Origin: Cryobacterium sp. N22
GTDB lineage: Bacteria > Actinomycetota > Actinomycetes > Actinomycetales > Microbacteriaceae
Length of the DNA: 64,000 nucleotides
Direction of reading: 5' to 3'
NCBI RefSeq assembly: GCF_002929555.1
Contig: NZ_PJJP01000034.1
Span: 1 to 64,000, forward strand
Shown here: one piece after another, positions 56,197-64,000 of the stretch
Numbering within the stretch: the first letter of the stretch is position 1
Layout of the letters: each line of letters begins with the position of its first letter
Translations under genes and position numbers: made by a program
Notes under the pieces: model-generated
What the model was told of the DNA's origin: nothing
The model's input: the letters and a program-made list of their open reading frames with translations, nothing else
Database searches by the model: none

Positions 56197-56800
56197 ATCC
56201 AGCCCTGCTGCCAGGCGATCTCGGCAGCCTCGTGCCGGGACCGTGCGTTGAGCTTCGTCATCGCCGATGACAGGTAATTGCGCACGGTCCCGGCCGCGAG
56301 ATGGAGCCTGTCGGCGATCTCCTGCACGCTCATCGTCGACCGGCTGAACCGCAGAGCGTCGAGTTCGCGGTCGGTGAGCGGGCAGCGTTCCGCCGTCAGC
56401 GCCGTCGCCGCGATCTCGGGGTCGATGTACCGCTTGCCCGCCGCCACGGCGCGGATCACGTCGGCGAGGTCCTCAGCCGCCGTCGACTTCGGCACGAATC
56501 CCGACACCCGTGCTCCCAGCGCGCGCCGCAGCACACCGGGGCGGGCATGCCGCGTCACGATCACGACCTTCGTCGCCACCGTCGAGAGGATGCGTGTGGC
56601 CGCCTCGATGCCATCGGCCTCGGGCATCTCGAGGTCGAGCAGGCACACGTCGGGCTTCGTCTCCAGCGCCCGCTCCGCCGCCGCGACGCCGTTTCCGACG
56701 CTGGCCACGACCTCGATGTCGGCAGGGCGCTGAGCGCGCCGCGGATCAGGTGCTCATCATCGGCGATCAACAGCCGGATGACACGGGGCGCCGCGCTCAC
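56193..56800 (-). pseudogene. Frameshifted DesR/NarL-type response regulator
   Basis: The N-terminus opens at GTG 56800 (SAAPRVIRLLIADDEHLIRGALSAL). The rest (DIEVVASVGNGVAAAERALETKPDVCLLDLEMPEADG, then a LuxR HTH ending RHEAAEIAWQQGWI) is in another frame. Relative to the family, about 13 bases near 56722-56727 are missing (an LxLEP-like segment), which shifts the frame. An internal GTG at 56708 could still give a 171-residue product lacking the acidic pocket but keeping the acceptor Asp and HTH. It is coupled to the intact kinase gene (GTGA). Confidence 0.75.
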
Positions 56801-58017
56801 GCGTCAACCCCTGCCCTGACGGCGACGAATACCCGCAGCACAAAGGTGTCGCCATCGCTTTCGGTGTCCAGGTGCCCGCCGATCGCCGCGACCCGGTCGC
56901 GCAAACCGGTCAGGCCGCTGCTGGGGGCGTGTCCCAGGGCATCCGTCGCGGGCGATGCCGCGTTGTTGACGACCTCGAGGGTGCTGCCGGCGGCGCTTGT
57001 GGCGAGGGTGATCGCCGCCCGGCTCGCGGTGCTGTGCCGCAGGATGTTCGTCGTCGCCTCCCGCACGACCAGGGCGAGCACTCTGCGCACCTCGATATCC
57101 GTGGGCAGGGCGCCGAGTTCGAGTGCGCAGTCCGCCCCGGACGCGGTCAGCACCTCCCGGGCGTTCTCGAGCTCCGTCGCCAGATCCACTTCGCGGTAGC
57201 CGGCAACGAGGGAGCGGGTCTCCTCGAGCGCCCGCTTGGCGATGAGCCGGGTCTCGTGCAGGTGCTCCCTGGCGGCATCCGGATCGATGGAAAGGAGGCG
57301 TTCGGCCAGTTCGGACTTGAGCGCGATCACCTGCAGGTGATGGCCCTGGATGTCGTGCAGGTCGGAGGCGAAGCGCAGTCGCTCGTGCGCGACCGCGAGC
57401 TCGGCGGCGACCGACCGGTGCCGATCGAGGGTCACCACGATCTCCCACCACCACAGGCTCGAGAGCACCATCATCGGCAGCATCGCACCGTAGGCGAACA
57501 ACAGCCAGACGCCCGAGGGACCCGATGCCTCGAGCGGATGGCCGAAGGCCGACGACGCCAGCAGCGGGTGGGCCAGGGTTACGGCGGCACCGGCGACGAG
57601 CACCGTCCACCGGCGCGCCCTGGGCAGTAGGGGTGCGATGGCGTTGACACTCATCCACAGTGGGAAGGCGGCGAACAGGCCGGCGCCCGGGGTGACGAGG
57701 CCGAGCAGCCACACGGCGACCGCGGGAACGATCAGGGCGACGGTCCAGGCGAGCCTCGGCATCCCGCCGCCCCGACCGACCCGGAGGAACCAGCAGTAGC
57801 GCACGTGTATCGCCGCGCACACGAGAATCAGCACGATGAGGGCGGCGTCGCGGGGGTCTTCGGCTGCCGCGAAGTTCGCGGCAGCCACGCTCAGCAGGAT
57901 CGAATCGAGCACGACGAAGAAGAAGACGATCGATCCGAGGGTGTAGGTCCAGGTCGTGTGCACGCTGCGCGCCTGCCCGTGCGGGCGCGGCGATTCGCGG
58001 GTAGGGGCGTCAGGCAT
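56797..58017 (-). CDS. DesK-like sensor histidine kinase (HisKA_3)
   Basis: About 406 residues from ATG 58017. Five or six membrane helices (about residues 25-195), then the dimerisation and phosphoacceptor region with His221 in ASDLHDIQGHHLQVIALK. The HATPase_c domain has REATTNILRHSTASRAAI (N box) near 320 and GHAPSSGLTGLRDRVAAIGG near 370. It is the class that partners NarL-type regulators such as DesR and may sense membrane state. It begins six bases after TACGCT. Its cognate regulator gene downstream is frameshifted. Confidence 0.92.
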   Translation of the reverse strand: MPDAPTRESPRPHGQARSVHTTWTYTLGSIVFFFVVLDSILLSVAAANFAAAEDPRDAALIVLILVCAAIHVRYCWFLRVGRGGGMPRLAWTVALIVPAVAVWLLGLVTPGAGLFAAFPLWMSVNAIAPLLPRARRWTVLVAGAAVTLAHPLLASSAFGHPLEASGPSGVWLLFAYGAMLPMMVLSSLWWWEIVVTLDRHRSVAAELAVAHERLRFASDLHDIQGHHLQVIALKSELAERLLSIDPDAAREHLHETRLIAKRALEETRSLVAGYREVDLATELENAREVLTASGADCALELGALPTDIEVRRVLALVVREATTNILRHSTASRAAITLATSAAGSTLEVVNNAASPATDALGHAPSSGLTGLRDRVAAIGGHLDTESDGDTFVLRVFVAVRAGVDA

Positions 58018-58023
58018 GCTGCC

Positions 58024-58029
58024 AGCGTA
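58024..58029 (-). promoter_or_regulatory. -10 element of leaderless kinase gene
   Basis: TACGCT on the minus strand, six bases (GGCAGC), then ATG 58017. Confidence 0.5.
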
Positions 58030-58032
58030 GAG

Positions 58033-58050
58033 CAGTGACATTTGTCACTG
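58033..58050. promoter_or_regulatory. Operator candidate CAGTGAC-ATTT-GTCACTG
   Basis: Perfect 7-bp arms, 4-bp spacer, adjoining the kinase -10. GTGAC-N4-GTCAC is a layout known for DesR/LuxR-type autoregulation, so the operator survives although the regulator gene is broken. A partial copy GTGAC-N5-GACAC lies near 58079. Confidence 0.6.
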
Positions 58051-58128
58051 TCCGACGTGCAGAAGTGCCCGGCATGCGGTGACACGGCGACACTTCAGCG
58101 GGGAGCAGCCGACCCGGAGGGTTGAGTC

Positions 58129-58173
58129 ATGGCTTGGAGAAACCGGGCCAACCGAAGAAAGGCTTCACCTTGA
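58129..58173 (+). CDS. 14-codon leader peptide upstream of the small membrane-transport gene
   Basis: ATG 58129 with GGAGG eight bases upstream encodes MAWRNRANRRKASP and stops at TGA 58171-58173. The stop overlaps the TTG start of the next gene by two bases (TTGA), so translation could be coupled. The peptide is strongly basic. It may instead be a by-product of a TTG start at 58122. Confidence 0.45.
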   Translation: MAWRNRANRRKASP

Positions 58174-58643
58174 TTGACGCGCTGCGCGACTTCACCGCCT
58201 CCCTGCCCGAGCTCCTGCAGTGGTTGGGAATCGTCCTCGCCGCCGCGATCCCGTTCGTGGAGTCGTACTTCGGCGCTGCCATCGGCATTCTCGCCGGCGT
58301 CAATCCGGTCGTCGCCATCCTCGCCGCCATCGTCGGCAACGTGCTCTCGATGCTCGCGTTCGTTCTCAGCGCCCACGGGGTACGGTCACGGGTTCGCCTC
58401 GGCAAAGTCGCCAAGCCCGACTCGCCCCGCCGGGCGAAGCTGCGAGAGCGCTTCGACAGGTACGGCGTCGCCGGTGTCAGCCTCCTCGGCCAGACGATCC
58501 TGCCGAGCCAGATCACCTCGGCCGCCATGGTGTCGTTCGGCGCCTCGAAGAACGTCGTCATCCTCTGGCAGATCATCTCGATCATCATCTGGGGCGTGGT
58601 CTTCGGCGTGCTCGCCACCCTCGGCGTCACGGTCCTCCGCTAG
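58170..58643 (+). CDS. Small multidrug-export-like membrane protein (COG2426 type)
   Basis: About 157 residues from TTG 58170, with AAGAAAGG about seven bases before. A TTG at 58122 would add 16 residues but has poor spacing. Four hydrophobic segments with two re-entrant halves are visible: WLGIVLAAAIPFVESYFGAAIGILAGVNPVVAILAAIVGN and GVSLLGQTILPSQITSAAMVSFGASKNVVI. These resemble the DedA/COG2426 small-export family. The cargo is unknown. It is divergent from the kinase gene and shares the GTGAC palindrome region, so it may be the target of that two-component system. Confidence 0.8.
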   Translation: MIDALRDFTASLPELLQWLGIVLAAAIPFVESYFGAAIGILAGVNPVVAILAAIVGNVLSMLAFVLSAHGVRSRVRLGKVAKPDSPRRAKLRERFDRYGVAGVSLLGQTILPSQITSAAMVSFGASKNVVILWQIISIIIWGVVFGVLATLGVTVLR

Positions 58644-58731
58644 GGAGCTGCCGTCCGGGCAGGGTGCGGTCGGTGGGCAAAAAGGTTATCCACAAGTTGA
58701 CATTTACTCACACAAAGCTTCGTAATCGGGC

Positions 58732-58737
58732 TAGATT
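58732..58737 (+). promoter_or_regulatory. -10 element of leaderless HNH gene
   Basis: TAGATT, six bases (CGGGGC), then ATG 58744. A TTGACA at 58697-58702 is too far (29 bases) to be its -35. Confidence 0.5.
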
Positions 58738-58743
58738 CGGGGC

Positions 58744-60372
58744 ATGACAAACCAGTCGAGTCTCGCAGATACATTCGTCGCTCCTCGCGACGATGCGCTG
58801 GTGGGTGCGGCCCTCGACGTGGCCCGGCTGGGCTCCTGCAGCACCGACTACGACACGTTGTCGGATGCCGCTGTATTGGCCGGTCAGCGCACTCTCGCGC
58901 AGGCGCAGCGCGAGCTCGATACCCGCAAGGCCTGGATGGCGAAGACCCTCGCCCAGCGTTCCCGGTGGGAGCTGGGCCAGTCCGGCCTGGCTGCGCAGCA
59001 GGGTTTCCTCAACCCCGAGGCCCTGATCCAGGAGCTGACCGGCACGAGCAAGGTCGAGTCGCGGAAGCTCGTCGGTGTGGGCCGGATGCTCGCCGAGACC
59101 GAAGACGCCGAAGCGCAGGCGGCCGCGTTCCGGGCGGCCGAGGACGAGGCGGCCCGCTGGTTGCTCGACGGTGCGCTGGATGGCGCGCTCAACCCGGACT
59201 CCCCCGACGCCCAGGACTCCGCCGTTCCGCTGCTGCTGCCGCCGGCACCGGCGCCGTGGCACGCACCGATCTCGCACGCCGTGACCGGAGGCGCCCTCTC
59301 CATCGATGCCGCCCACGCCCTGCGCACCGGCCTGGGCGACATCGACACCGTCGTCACCGGTGCGGCCCTCGCCGACGCCCTGGCCGGGCTGCTCGTTGAC
59401 GCCGAAGCGATGAACGTGGACCAGCTGCTCAAACGAGCCCGCCAAGTACGTGACACCCTCGACGAGGCCGGCATCCGGGTGCGCGAACAGAAGGCCTGGG
59501 ACGACCGCTACCTGCGCATCTGGACCCTGAACACCGGCCAGGTCCGCGTCGACGGCCTCTTCCCGCCGGAACAGGGCGAGTTCATCAAATCCGCCTTCGA
59601 CAGCTTCACCAGCCCCCGCCGCGGCGGCGTGCGCTTCGTCGACACCGACCGGGCCGCCTGGGCCAAACGAGTCAAAGACGACCCCCGCACAACCACCCAG
59701 ATCACCTGCGACGGCTTCATCGACCTGCTCAAAGCCGGCACCACCATCAACCCCAACAACATGCTCGGCGGCCGACGCCCCGCCGTGCAGATCCTCACCA
59801 CCCACACCCCGGCCGCCCGGCCCGCCGCCGCAGAGCCCACCGATACCAACGAACTCCACGCCGCCGACGCACTGGCTGCACCGGCTACACCGGCTACACC
59901 CGACGACATCCTGATCTGCCTACCCGGGCAGGCCGGCCACGGCTACATCGAAGGCAACAACGCCCCGGTCTCCGCCGAAACCATCGAACGCCTGATCTGC
60001 GACTCCGGCACCGTCGAGATCAGGGTCGACGAGTTCGACCGGCCACTGGACCTGGGCCACGAACAACGCCTGTTCACCCGGGCCCAACGCCGCGCCCTCG
60101 CCGCCCGCGACGGCGGCTGCCGATGGCCCGGCTGCGACCGGCCACCAGCCTTCACCGAAGCCCACCACATCGACCACTGGCTTCGGGACCACGGCAGAAC
60201 CGACATCAACCAGGGCATCCTGCTCTGCCCCGGCCACCACATGCTGCTGCACAACCAACGCTGGCAAATCTTCGAAAACACCGGCCGCTACTGGCTCCGG
60301 CCACCCGCCACCATCGACCCCGGGCAGACCCTCATCGAGATGCCCAACCACAACCAACCGCGACACACCTAA
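58744..60372 (+). CDS. DUF222-HNH endonuclease-like protein (13E12 family)
   Basis: 542 residues. The DUF222 helical domain (residues about 45-340) is followed by a proline/alanine linker. A C-terminal HNH motif is CRWPGCDRPPAFTEAHHIDHWLRDHGRTDINQGILLCPGHHMLLHN with both Cys pairs and the catalytic His-His present near 460-510. This family exists in many copies in actinobacterial genomes and its function is unknown. It may act as a homing-type or defence nuclease. Flanked downstream by tandem palindromes and upstream by an AT-rich promoter. It separates the two-component region from narI. Confidence 0.93.
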   Translation: MTNQSSLADTFVAPRDDALVGAALDVARLGSCSTDYDTLSDAAVLAGQRTLAQAQRELDTRKAWMAKTLAQRSRWELGQSGLAAQQGFLNPEALIQELTGTSKVESRKLVGVGRMLAETEDAEAQAAAFRAAEDEAARWLLDGALDGALNPDSPDAQDSAVPLLLPPAPAPWHAPISHAVTGGALSIDAAHALRTGLGDIDTVVTGAALADALAGLLVDAEAMNVDQLLKRARQVRDTLDEAGIRVREQKAWDDRYLRIWTLNTGQVRVDGLFPPEQGEFIKSAFDSFTSPRRGGVRFVDTDRAAWAKRVKDDPRTTTQITCDGFIDLLKAGTTINPNNMLGGRRPAVQILTTHTPAARPAAAEPTDTNELHAADALAAPATPATPDDILICLPGQAGHGYIEGNNAPVSAETIERLICDSGTVEIRVDEFDRPLDLGHEQRLFTRAQRRALAARDGGCRWPGCDRPPAFTEAHHIDHWLRDHGRTDINQGILLCPGHHMLLHNQRWQIFENTGRYWLRPPATIDPGQTLIEMPNHNQPRHT

Positions 60373-60663
60373 GCCCCCATCCGTTGATCGAGCCTGTCGA
60401 GATCCCCCGACCCGGTGCGCGATCGCGACACAGCTCACCAGGTCTAATTCGACAAGCTCAGCACGGCGTCGACAAGCTCGACCAACGAGGTGGGAACCGA
60501 CCTCGGATACGTCACGTGGTCTCGACAAGCTCGACCAACGAGGTGGGAACCGACCTCGGATACGTCACGTGGTCTCGACAAGCTCGACCGACGAGCGGGT
60601 CGGCACCATGCGTTGATCGAGCTTGTCGAGATCCAGCGGGACGACCGCGTTCGCGAGGCGGCG
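60373..60663. repeat. Palindromic repeat cluster with three 53-bp tandem units
   Basis: 291 bp between the HNH gene and narI. Units begin at 60469, 60522 and 60575, each with the TCGACAAGCTCGACCAACG core. Facing copies occur at 60384 (GATCGAGCCTGTCGAGATC) and 60614 (GATCGAGCTTGTCGAGATC). No gene is seen. The dyads may also terminate narI. Confidence 0.9.
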
Positions 60664-61473
60664 TTAGCGGCGGATGTTGGTGCGGGAGCGGGAGGGGCGA
60701 GCGGGCTCGTCGGCGCGCGGGGAGACCCGCACGTTGGGGAGCTCCGCCTTTTCCCAGCCGCGCTGCACCGGGCGGGCGCCGGAGCCCTTGTGGGTGTCGC
60801 GCGAGCGGTAGATCACGTAGGGCCGCCAGATGTAACCGATCGGGGCGGAGAACACGTGCACCAGCCGGGTAAACGGCCAGAGCAGGAACAGCGCCGTGGC
60901 AGTGAGCACGTGCAGCTGGAAGAAGAACGGCACGTCACTCATCAGCGACGGGTCGGGCTGCAGGCCCCAGAGGCTGCGGATCCACGGGGAGATCGAGCCG
61001 CGGTAGTCGTAGCCGGCGCCGAGCACCTGGTGCAGCACGGTGGCGATGGTGCCGAACAGGATGGTGCCGCCGAGGAAGATGTACATCACCTTGTCCATCA
61101 CCGTGGTGGCCAGGTGCACCCGGGTGACCAGTCGCCGGCGGATGATCAGGATGACCAGCCCCGCGATGGTCAGCACCGCCGCGACGCTTCCCATCCAGGT
61201 GGCGCCGAGGTGGTAGATGTGCTCGGTGACGCCGAAGAATTCCAGCCAGGGCTTGGGGATGAACAGGCCCACGACGTGGCCGCCGATCACCATGATCATG
61301 CCGTAGTGGAACATCGGCGACCCCCAGCGCAGCAGCCGGTTCTCATAGGTCTGACTGGAGCGGCTCGTCCAGCCGAACTGGTCGAACCGGTACCGCAGGA
61401 TGTGGCCGACCACGAAGGTGGCCGCGGCGAAGTAGGGGAACGCCACCCACAACAGGAAATCGAGCGGGGTCAT
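60664..61473 (-). CDS. narI: Respiratory nitrate reductase gamma subunit (cytochrome b)
   Basis: 269 residues, five membrane helices. The four heme-ligating His are spaced as in NarI: MFHYGMIMVIGGH (10 apart) and QLHVLTATALFLLWPFTRLVH (18 apart). The C-terminus after residue 230 is a hydrophilic tail ending RSRTNIRR. It takes electrons from menaquinol and passes them through NarH to NarG at the cytoplasmic face. ATG 61473 overlaps the narJ stop by four bases. It is last in narGHJI. Confidence 0.95.
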   Translation of the reverse strand: MTPLDFLLWVAFPYFAAATFVVGHILRYRFDQFGWTSRSSQTYENRLLRWGSPMFHYGMIMVIGGHVVGLFIPKPWLEFFGVTEHIYHLGATWMGSVAAVLTIAGLVILIIRRRLVTRVHLATTVMDKVMYIFLGGTILFGTIATVLHQVLGAGYDYRGSISPWIRSLWGLQPDPSLMSDVPFFFQLHVLTATALFLLWPFTRLVHVFSAPIGYIWRPYVIYRSRDTHKGSGARPVQRGWEKAELPNVRVSPRADEPARPSRSRTNIRR

Positions 61474-62162
61474 CGGCGTACTTCCTCACTGGACGCGCCA
61501 TGCGCGGAGAACGGTTTCAGGTTGCCGAGGTAGGTCATACCGACGGTCTCGGTGGGCGGGCCCTCATTGACGAGGTCCAGGTAACGCTTGCGGGTCTCGT
61601 CGTCGATCGGCGGCAGCGACAGGCAGACCGCTTCGACGAGGTGCGCGTACGGGCTGTTGACCTTCTCCAGGGCCGCGCGCAACACCTCGATGCCGTCCCG
61701 GTGGGACGAGAGCAGCTGACCGGCGATCGGGGAATCGGAGAGCGCGGAGAATTCGAGAACCATCGGCAGGTAGTCGGGCAGCTCGTCGGCGTCGACCTCC
61801 CAGCCGGCGGCCCGGTAGGCCTCGACGAAGCGCACCAGGGCCATGCCGCGCCGACGGGTGTCGCCGGCGGCGTAGTAGCTCAGGTACGGGCAGCACTTGC
61901 GCTTGAGGTCGAAGGTGGCCGTGAAGTGCACCTCGAGCTCCTGCTGGCTGAGCTCGCCGGCGGCGTCGAGGAACGCGCCGAACGCCGACTGCAGCGCCTC
62001 CGGCAGCTCGCCCAGCGATGCGGCGACGACGGCGAACTTGGCCCGGCGCTCCTCGTCGGGGTAGTCCAGCAGCAGGGAGGCCGCCATGTGCGCGATCCGG
62101 CGGTGCTGGTCGTCGAGCGCGAGAGCGGTCACCCGCCGGGGGGCGAGCTTGGGCATTCTCAT
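61470..62162 (-). CDS. narJ: Nitrate reductase maturation chaperone
   Basis: 230 residues, all-helical TorD/NarJ type. The segments LSQQELEVHFTATFDLKRKCCPYLSYYAAGDTRRRG near 91-127 and ELPDYLPMVLEFSALSD near 147-163 are NarJ hallmarks. It guides molybdenum cofactor insertion into NarG before membrane attachment. Overlaps of four bases with narH and narI indicate coupled translation. Confidence 0.95.
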   Translation of the reverse strand: MRMPKLAPRRVTALALDDQHRRIAHMAASLLLDYPDEERRAKFAVVAASLGELPEALQSAFGAFLDAAGELSQQELEVHFTATFDLKRKCCPYLSYYAAGDTRRRGMALVRFVEAYRAAGWEVDADELPDYLPMVLEFSALSDSPIAGQLLSSHRDGIEVLRAALEKVNSPYAHLVEAVCLSLPPIDDETRKRYLDLVNEGPPTETVGMTYLGNLKPFSAHGASSEEVRR

Positions 62163-63823
62163 GCGGGCGCTCCCGGGCTCTGCTTCGGCGGGAACATGCC
62201 CGGAGGCACATTGCCACCGGTCCAGTTGAGCAGGTTGACCCGGCCCGGGGTGGTGGGCTTGGTCTTCTCGCCGCCCTTGCCGGTCATCTCGTTGTAGTTG
62301 GACACGGTGCCGGCCAGCGGCATGCCGGGCTCCTGGCCGAACGGTCCGGCGTTCTGGCCGGGTCCGCCCATGCCGGGTCCGCCGTCGGTTTCGAGCGAGC
62401 AGGCCAGCTCGTCCAGTTCGCGGGCGGTCTCCACGTGAGCCTTGGGGATCACGTAGCGGTCCTCGTACTTGGCGATGGCGAGCAACCGGTACATGGCTTC
62501 CATCGTCGTGCCGGTCATGCCGACGGCGCGGGCGATGCGCTCGTCGGCCGGCTTGCCGAGGTTGATGTCGCGCATGTAGGAGCGCATCGCCGCGAGCTTC
62601 TTCAGCGACGCCTCCACCGGTCGCACGTCGCCGGCCGAGAACAGCCCGGCCAGGTACTCCACCGGGATTCGCAGCCGGTCGATGGCGGCGAACAGGGTGC
62701 GGGCATCCTCACTGTCTGCTTGTGTGGTGGAGACCACGTCGACCACCGGGGACAGCGGCGGGATGTACCAGACCATGGGCATGGTGCGGTACTCGGGGTG
62801 CAGCGGCAGCGCGATCTTGTACTCGGCGATGAGCTTGTAGATCGGGCTGTTCTGAGCCGCGAGGATCCAGTCGTCCTCCATGCCCTCAGCCTTGGCCGCG
62901 GCGATGACCTCGGGATCGAACGGGTCGAGGAAGACCCCGCGCTGGGCATCCAGCAGGTCCTGGTCGTTCTCGATCGACGCTGCGGCGAGCACGGCGTCGG
63001 CGTCGTAAAGCATCAGGCCGAGGTAGCGCAGGCGTCCCACGCAGGTCTCGGAGCAGATGGTGGGCTTGCCCTGTTCGATCAGCGGGTAGCAGAGCGTGCA
63101 CTTCTCGGCCTTGCCGGTCTTGTGGTTGAAGTACACCTTCTTGTAGGGGCAGGCGGAGACGCACATGCGCCAGCCGCGGCAGCCGTCCTCGTCGACGAGG
63201 ACGATGCCGTCTTCCTCGCGCTTGTACATGGCGCCGGACGGGCACGCCGCGACGCAGGCGGGGTTGAGGCAGTGCTCGCAGATGCGCGGCAGGTAGAACA
63301 TGAAGGTGTTCTCGAACTCCATCTTCACGTGCTCGCTCATGGTGGCGAGGATGGGGTCGTCAGCGGCGGTCTCCTGCGAGCCACCGAGGTTGTCGTCCCA
63401 GTTACCCGACCACTTGATGTCCATGTTCTTGCCGGTCAGCAGCGACTTGGGCCGAGCGACCGGGCTTTGGGTGCCGGCCGGAGCGGTGGTGAGCATGTCG
63501 TAGTCGTAGGTCCACGGCTCGTAGTAGTCGTCGATCACGGGCAGGTCGGGGTTGTCGAAGATGTGCAGCAGCTTGCTCAGCCGGCCGCCGGCGCGCAGCT
63601 TCAGGCGGCCGCGCTTGGTGCGCACCCAGCCGCCCTTCCACTTCTCCTGGTCTTCGTACTGGCGCGGGTAGCCCACGCCGGGCTTGGTCTCCACGTTGTT
63701 GAACCAGGCGTACTCGACGCCGGTGCGGTTGGTCCAGACCTGCTTGCAGGTCACCGAGCAGGTGTGACAGCCGATGCATTTGTCGAGATTCATGATCATC
63801 GACATTTGAGCCATAACGCGCAT
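62159..63823 (-). CDS. narH: Respiratory nitrate reductase beta subunit
   Basis: 554 residues. Four Fe-S clusters are visible: CIGCHTCSVTC near 16-26, CEHCLNPACVAACPSGA near 189-205, CRGWRMCVSACP near 225-237 (Trp in place of Cys, giving the 3Fe-4S cluster) and CTLC/CSETC near 250-275. The C-terminus is Gly/Pro-rich after residue 495. It conducts electrons from NarI to NarG. ATG 63823 directly follows the narG TAA. GGAGG within the end of narG is the ribosome-binding site. The ATG at codon 4 is possible. Confidence 0.96.
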   Translation of the reverse strand: MRVMAQMSMIMNLDKCIGCHTCSVTCKQVWTNRTGVEYAWFNNVETKPGVGYPRQYEDQEKWKGGWVRTKRGRLKLRAGGRLSKLLHIFDNPDLPVIDDYYEPWTYDYDMLTTAPAGTQSPVARPKSLLTGKNMDIKWSGNWDDNLGGSQETAADDPILATMSEHVKMEFENTFMFYLPRICEHCLNPACVAACPSGAMYKREEDGIVLVDEDGCRGWRMCVSACPYKKVYFNHKTGKAEKCTLCYPLIEQGKPTICSETCVGRLRYLGLMLYDADAVLAAASIENDQDLLDAQRGVFLDPFDPEVIAAAKAEGMEDDWILAAQNSPIYKLIAEYKIALPLHPEYRTMPMVWYIPPLSPVVDVVSTTQADSEDARTLFAAIDRLRIPVEYLAGLFSAGDVRPVEASLKKLAAMRSYMRDINLGKPADERIARAVGMTGTTMEAMYRLLAIAKYEDRYVIPKAHVETARELDELACSLETDGGPGMGGPGQNAGPFGQEPGMPLAGTVSNYNEMTGKGGEKTKPTTPGRVNLLNWTGGNVPPGMFPPKQSPGAPA

Positions 63824-64000
63824 TTAGTACTCAACCTCCTGGCTGCGTCGACGGATCACGGTGACCTCGTCGCGTTGGTTCCCGGTCGGGCCGAGGTAGT
63901 TGAAAGCGAATGAAAGTTGGGCATAGCCGCCGATCAGGTGGCTGGGTTTGAGCAGGATGCGGGTGAGCGAGTTGTTGGTGCCACCGCGCAGTCCGCTGGT
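63824..64000 (-). CDS. narG: Respiratory nitrate reductase alpha subunit, C-terminal end only
   Basis: 58 C-terminal residues are in the window: TNNSLTRILLKPSHLIGGY, then AQLSFAFNYLGPTGNQRDEV and TVIRRRSQEVEY before TAA 63824-63826. The NYxGPTGNQRDE block is the conserved NarG end. NarG carries the bis-MGD molybdenum site that reduces nitrate to nitrite. The promoter and most of the gene lie right of the window. Confidence 0.95.
   Translation of the reverse strand, partial: TSGLRGGTNNSLTRILLKPSHLIGGYAQLSFAFNYLGPTGNQRDEVTVIRRRSQEVEY

Noticed and set aside
58697-58737. TTGACA/TAGATT as a sigma-70-type promoter for the HNH gene
   Set aside because: The spacing is 29 bases, so only the -10 is accepted.
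60469-60600. Regular repeats that could suggest a CRISPR array
   Set aside because: Spacers are identical, the repeat is a dyad of the VELVETP family and there are no cas genes.

Overview
The window is very GC-rich and reads as one chromosomal stretch of an actinobacterium, most likely Microbacteriaceae and possibly Cryobacterium-like. The clues are the codon bias, many starts with a TANNNT -10 about six bases before ATG or GTG, intergenic palindromes whose antisense reads VELVETPQPG, a DUF222-HNH gene, and F420 genes. I see no tRNA, rRNA, CRISPR array, prophage or insertion sequence.

Left part, 0-24 kb. A partial acidic protein and pyrE are followed by a small membrane-protein gene, a LysR regulator, a membrane protein and a NodA-like acyltransferase. 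Next comes the assimilatory nitrite module. nirD with a CbiX-type chelatase faces one way, nirB with a SUMT gene the other, from a shared 203-bp promoter region. A xylose/ChvE-type sugar ABC operon with a ROK regulator follows. Then comes a block of small redox genes with ArsR and HxlR regulators, an FGGY kinase with an orphan NarL-type regulator, a YeaQ/YmgE protein and a DUF1801 protein.

Middle, 22-43 kb. One long minus-strand unit encodes reductive pyrimidine catabolism: beta-ureidopropionase, dihydropyrimidinase, a luciferase-like oxidoreductase, a four-gene ABC importer, an omega-aminotransferase and methylmalonate/malonate-semialdehyde dehydrogenase. A divergent MocR regulator stands beside it. 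Two tandem berberine-bridge-type FAD oxidases follow, then a putative F420-0 ABC transporter and a CofD-ASCH fusion. Here 57-65 bp palindromes lie inside coding sequence in frame.

Right part, 43-64 kb. This is a nitrogen-oxide respiration and copper region. A minus-strand unit runs DUF2249, NnrS-like membrane protein, membrane-anchored copper nitrite reductase (NirK), an FNR-like regulator, an HMA copper chaperone and a P1B ATPase. Around it lie an orphan Rieske ferredoxin, a Cys-containing HTH regulator, moaA, narK, a DesK-like kinase with a frameshifted response regulator, and narGHJI entering from the right edge with narG truncated. Nitrate uptake, nitrate reduction, molybdopterin synthesis and two nitrite sinks (NirK and NirBD) are therefore together.

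The strongest regulatory observation is a GGGAC-N4-GTCCC-type palindrome about 42 bases upstream of the inferred start for nirD and for the DUF2249-nirK unit. It resembles the DosR/DevR box. The strongest gene-level oddities are the NodA-like protein, the CofD-ASCH fusion, in-frame palindromes, the frameshifted regulator beside an intact kinase and operator, and the long antisense overlap of the P1B ATPase with a YhhN gene.
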